A DNA stretch of 64,000 nucleotides, taken from the NCBI RefSeq assembly GCF_016907365.1, contig NZ_JAFBBV010000001.1:3844001-3908000 (forward strand). Direction: 5' to 3'. The notes under the pieces are model-generated. The model was not told where the DNA came from. It did no database searches and was given only the letters and a program-made list of their open reading frames with translations. This DNA comes from Oerskovia paurometabola (lineage in GTDB: Bacteria > Actinomycetota > Actinomycetes > Actinomycetales > Cellulomonadaceae). Shown piece after piece: positions 61,328 through 64,000 of the stretch (its first letter is position 1; the number at the start of each line of letters is the position of its first letter). A program made the translations under genes and the position numbers.

Positions 61328-61571
61328 TTGCTGCTCCGTTACGTCGCCGGCCTCCGTCTCTCTCAACGGCCCGCCGGGTGCTTTACGAGTCGGTCGATGA
61401 TAGCCCGGGGCCCGGGGTCGCCGGGAGGGGGCTCAGGATGCGGCCGGGGTCGACCGCTGACCAGCGCCGACGCCGTGCTCGGCGGGTGCCGAGAACGGGG
61501 TTCGGGCCGTTTCCGGGCCGTTGGCGGCCTCCATCCCGTTCTCGGCGGCGGGCGGGCAGCCGGTCAGCCGG
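61328..61571 (-). promoter_or_regulatory. Region upstream of lysC with terminator of the next operon
   Basis: On the minus strand TATCAT (near 61402) is a possible -10 of lysC. GCCGAGAACGGG (61488-61499) and its exact complement (61535-61546) form a 12-bp stem, the likely terminator of the operon ending at 61572. No other feature is seen. Confidence 0.5.
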
Positions 61572-62105
61572 TCAGGTGTGCGGGTTGGTCAGCACCAGGT
61601 AGGTGTAGAGCCCGAGCGCCACGCATGCGAGGACCAGGAGCACGAGACCCCGCCGGCGGGGCCGGGCGACGAGGATACCGAGCGCGGCAGGCACGGTGAC
61701 GAGCACGGTGAAGAAGGCGAAGAACCCCGAGGCGGGTCGCGGTTCGCCGAAGCACCCGAAGTCGGCCTCGGCGTGCGGGCTCGGGTCGCACCCGAAACCC
61801 TCGACCCCGACGTCGTAGGCGATGAGAGCGGGGATCGCCACCAGGACGTACCCCACGACAGCGACGAGCACCCCGACGAGAGGACGCCACTGCCCCCACC
61901 CCGGCCCCCGCGAACGGGGCCGCGCGCGCAGGTCGTGCACGAGGTCGCCGTCACGGTTCGTCGCACCAGGCTGCCGTACCTGCGACCGCCCGCGAGACGG
62001 GTGCTCGCGCACGAGACGGGTCTCGCCGTCAGGTGCGTAGCCACCCGTCTCGGACCGGACCACCCGTCTCGGCCCCGGGCGACCGGTGCCCTCCGGCGCC
62101 GTCAC
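61572..62105 (-). CDS. Small membrane protein of unknown function
   Basis: GTG at 62105 overlaps the HAD stop and has GGGGAGG upstream, giving 177 aa; an internal GTG at 61940 would give 122 aa. The N-terminal 75 residues are charged and Arg-rich. Three to four membrane segments follow (L-V-G-V-L-V-A-V-V-G-Y-V-L first), with two Cys (G-F-G-C-D and F-G-C-F-G) in a probable extracytoplasmic loop. I do not recognise the family. Confidence 0.6.
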   Translation of the reverse strand: MTAPEGTGRPGPRRVVRSETGGYAPDGETRLVREHPSRGRSQVRQPGATNRDGDLVHDLRARPRSRGPGWGQWRPLVGVLVAVVGYVLVAIPALIAYDVGVEGFGCDPSPHAEADFGCFGEPRPASGFFAFFTVLVTVPAALGILVARPRRRGLVLLVLACVALGLYTYLVLTNPHT

Positions 62106-62836
62106 GCCCCTCCCCGCAAGACCAGCTCGGTCAGCCCGGCCAGCGACGTGATGCGCGCGGGCTCCTCGAACGGCCCCTGTCCGGTGCGGTCCAGGTGCAC
62201 GGCCCGGAGCCCTGCAGCCCGAGCGGCGACGACGTCGAGGTCGTACCGGTCCCCGACGTGCAGCACGTCGCGCGGATCGACCCCCAGCGCGGCGCAGACC
62301 AGCAGGTAGCTCTGCGGGTCCGGCTTGGCGACGCCCAGCACTTCGGCCGTGAACACGGGCCCCAGGCGACCCACGAGTCCCACGGCGCCGAGCTTGGCGT
62401 GCTGCTGCTCGTCGGTCCCGTTCGTCAGGACGGCCAGCCGCACGGGCAGGTCCTGGAGCACCGCGAGCATCGGCTCCACGTCGTCGTACGCGGTCCACGA
62501 CGCCTCGTAGTGCGCGGCGTACCCGGCGAAGACCTCGTCGAGCTCGGCCTCGCTCCCCAGGTCGACGTCCAGGTCGAGGCCCGCGAGCGGCAGGACGTCG
62601 CGCAGGCGCCGCCGACGCTGCTCCGCGAAGGTGATCTCGCGCGAGCGCCAGGCGGAGAAATGTCTCTCCTCGGCCGCGAACCACGCCGCGACCAGCTCGT
62701 CGGTCGCCTCGACGCCGAGGCTCGGCAGCCAGGCCGCGAGCGCCGCCCGCGCGGACCCGTCGTGGTCGAGGAGCGTCCCGTCGAGATCGAGGACGACCGC
62801 CGCCACGCCCGGCACCCCCTCCTCGCGCACGGTCAC
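62102..62836 (-). CDS. HAD-family hydrolase
   Basis: The 244-aa protein has the four HAD motifs: V-L-D-L-D-G-T-L-L, V-L-T-N-G, K-P-D and H-V-G-D-R-Y-D-L-D. It is a phosphatase-type HAD with a helical cap; the substrate is unknown. GTG overlaps the TauE stop (GTGA), and its stop overlaps the next gene start, so three genes are coupled. Confidence 0.88.
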   Translation of the reverse strand: MTVREEGVPGVAAVVLDLDGTLLDHDGSARAALAAWLPSLGVEATDELVAAWFAAEERHFSAWRSREITFAEQRRRRLRDVLPLAGLDLDVDLGSEAELDEVFAGYAAHYEASWTAYDDVEPMLAVLQDLPVRLAVLTNGTDEQQHAKLGAVGLVGRLGPVFTAEVLGVAKPDPQSYLLVCAALGVDPRDVLHVGDRYDLDVVAARAAGLRAVHLDRTGQGPFEEPARITSLAGLTELVLRGGA

Positions 62837-63765
62837 TCCCCCAGGCTCGTGACGACGTCGTACCCCAGCTTGCAGATGAGCACCCCCACCACGACCACGA
62901 ACACGACCCGCACGAACCCGCTGCCCTTGGCCACGGCCATGCGCGCCCCGATGTACGCGCCGAGCAGGTTCGCGGCCCCGATCGCGAGCCCCAGACCCCA
63001 CAGCACCGCGCCGTAGGGGACGAAGAAGATGAGCGCCCCGGCGTTGGTCGCGAAGTTCGCGATCTTCGCGAGCGCCGAGGCGGGCAGGAACGCGTACCCC
63101 AGGATGCTGACGAGCGAGATCACGAAGAACGTCCCCGTCCCGGGGCCCAGCAGCCCGTCGTAGAACCCGATCGCGAGCCCGATCCCCGCGGCGGCCCACC
63201 GGTGGCCGTTGCCCTCCCAGCGCAGGTTCGTCGTGTGGCCGAGCTTCGGCCTGGCGATCGTGTACGCCGCCACGGCGATCAGGACCACCAGGATGATGGG
63301 CTTGAACAGCTCGGCGGGGATCTTCGACGCGAGCGCCGCACCGCCCACCGCCCCCACGAGCGCCGCGAGCGCCATGGGGCCCGCGGTCCGAAGGTCCGGC
63401 CCCACGCGCCGGTAGTACGTCGTCGCGCTCACGGACGTGCCCATGATGCTCGCGAGCTTGTTCGTCGCGAGGGCCTGGACCGGGCTGATACCGGGGACGA
63501 GCAGCAGCGCAGGGAGCTGGACGAGCCCTCCCCCACCGACCACGGCGTCGATCCAGCCCGCGGTCAGGCCTGCGAGGACCAGCAGAGCGATCGTCAGGAG
63601 GTCGAGCTCGAGCCCGCCCGAGCCGGGCAGCACGATCCCGTCGCCAGCAGCGAGAGGCGCGTGCGCCACGAGAGGAAGCGTCGCGGCGAGGTCCCAGGTC
63701 ACACGGAAGTCTTGCACGACGGCGGACAGGTCACTCAGGAGGCGCACGAGCCGCCCGGACGTCAC
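62833..63765 (-). CDS. TauE/SafE family (sulfite/organosulfonate) permease
   Basis: The protein has eight or so membrane helices with the TauE pattern: G-W-I-D-A-V-V-G-G-G-G-L-V-Q-L-P, L-A-T-N-K-L-A-S-I-M-G-T, and G-F-Y-D-G-L-L-G-P-G-T-G-T-F. It probably exports or imports sulfite, sulfonates or other small organic anions. The start is uncertain: GTG at 63765 (310 aa) or GTG at 63702 (289 aa); neither has a strong ribosome site. Confidence 0.85.
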   Translation of the reverse strand: MTSGRLVRLLSDLSAVVQDFRVTWDLAATLPLVAHAPLAAGDGIVLPGSGGLELDLLTIALLVLAGLTAGWIDAVVGGGGLVQLPALLLVPGISPVQALATNKLASIMGTSVSATTYYRRVGPDLRTAGPMALAALVGAVGGAALASKIPAELFKPIILVVLIAVAAYTIARPKLGHTTNLRWEGNGHRWAAAGIGLAIGFYDGLLGPGTGTFFVISLVSILGYAFLPASALAKIANFATNAGALIFFVPYGAVLWGLGLAIGAANLLGAYIGARMAVAKGSGFVRVVFVVVVGVLICKLGYDVVTSLGE

Positions 63766-63813
63766 CCGGCCTGGCTGCACCGCGCCGGCGCGTGCACCGC
63801 TACGCTCGGCGCC
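63766..63813. promoter_or_regulatory. Divergent promoter region at the right end
   Basis: TACGCT (about 63801-63806) lies 7 nt before the ATG at 63814, a leaderless start for the plus-strand gene. The TauE promoter should also lie here or inside the start region. Confidence 0.45.
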
Positions 63814-64000
63814 ATGACGAGCACAGGGGCTCCCCAGGGGGATCCAGCAGAGCACCGACCACCCGGACAGGCCGACCCGCCCGCGACGCCTCCCGCACCA
63901 CGACCCGCCCCGGACGCCACCGCACCGTCGGGGAGCGACGCCGTCGGGCCGGAGGTGCCCGTGGCACCCGAGGCGCCCGCGGCACCCGGCCCGGACCACG
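63814..64000 (+). CDS. Start of a Pro/Ala-rich protein, truncated by the window end
   Basis: An ATG 7 nt after TACGCT opens a frame that stays open for 62 codons to the window end. The visible N-terminus (MTSTGAPQGDPAEHRPPGQ) and what follows are Pro, Ala and Asp-rich and look disordered, like the cytoplasmic start of a membrane or kinase-type protein. Nothing more can be said. Confidence 0.6.
   Translation, partial: MTSTGAPQGDPAEHRPPGQADPPATPPAPRPAPDATAPSGSDAVGPEVPVAPEAPAAPGPDH

Overview
The window is high-GC DNA with Actinobacteria-type genes: a GlnR-type orphan regulator, a mycobacterial-style SigK/RskA/DipZ/MPT83-like locus, FABP/nitrobindin next to ygfZ, DUF2516 and DUF4177 proteins, and many leaderless starts. 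Three secreted GH18 chitinases with CBM5/12 domains and Gly-Thr linkers suggest a soil polymer degrader of Micrococcales, such as the Cellulosimicrobium / Oerskovia / Promicromonospora group. The genus is inference; no rRNA gene is present. Apart from one possible acquired block (37.9-43.0 kb) this looks like chromosomal backbone. I see no integrase, IS element, phage or CRISPR array.

Layout. 0-2.5 kb: the end of a DUF4012 protein, a sortase-type cell-wall protein and a lipoprotein. 2.7-14.6 kb, chitin region: two chitinases, a large LuxR-family (LAL) ATPase regulator, a leader ORF followed by a small membrane protein and CorA, then a third chitinase. Chitinases 2 and 3 share an upstream element at identical spacing from the -10. 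14.7-27.9 kb, housekeeping: dtd/asparaginase/DUF2516, a VapBC-like pair, FUSC protein, YgfZ, FABP, DsrE, pentapeptide protein, DUF4395/thioredoxin, GlnR, Nth, a Crp-type regulator and RidA. 28.0-33.1 kb: class A PBP, metallophosphoesterase, tRNA-Pro(CGG) and a ferredoxin-reductase-like flavoprotein.

33.1-37.8 kb is a propionate (2-methylcitrate cycle) operon, gntR-prpD-prpB-prpC, with a TTGTATACAA operator. 37.9-43.0 kb is a tight five-gene operon: an unassigned 176-aa protein, DUF4331 protein, DyP-type peroxidase, enoyl-CoA hydratase-like protein and a molybdopterin oxidase. I know no named system of this composition, so it is the best candidate here for something undescribed. 43.0-44.8 kb holds a DUF2625 protein and an FNT channel.

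44.8-50.9 kb is a compact SigK regulon: dipZ and an MPT83-like fasciclin lipoprotein are divergent, and rskA-sigK lie nearby. Three promoters (dipZ, fasciclin gene, sigK) carry CCATCC-N15-(C/A)CGAACC, so SigK probably drives all of them. A second cell-wall protein sits between. 51-54.5 kb: a DUF4232-like protein, a DAHP synthase preceded by a Trp/Tyr/Phe leader peptide and attenuator hairpin, and a Nudix hydrolase. 54.5-58.7 kb: two ABC transporter modules, the second under a YtrA-type GntR with a 16-bp perfect inverted-repeat operator. 58.7-64 kb: a hairpin cluster, asd and lysC, a three-gene operon (TauE/SafE, HAD, membrane protein) and the start of a Pro/Ala-rich gene that runs off the window.
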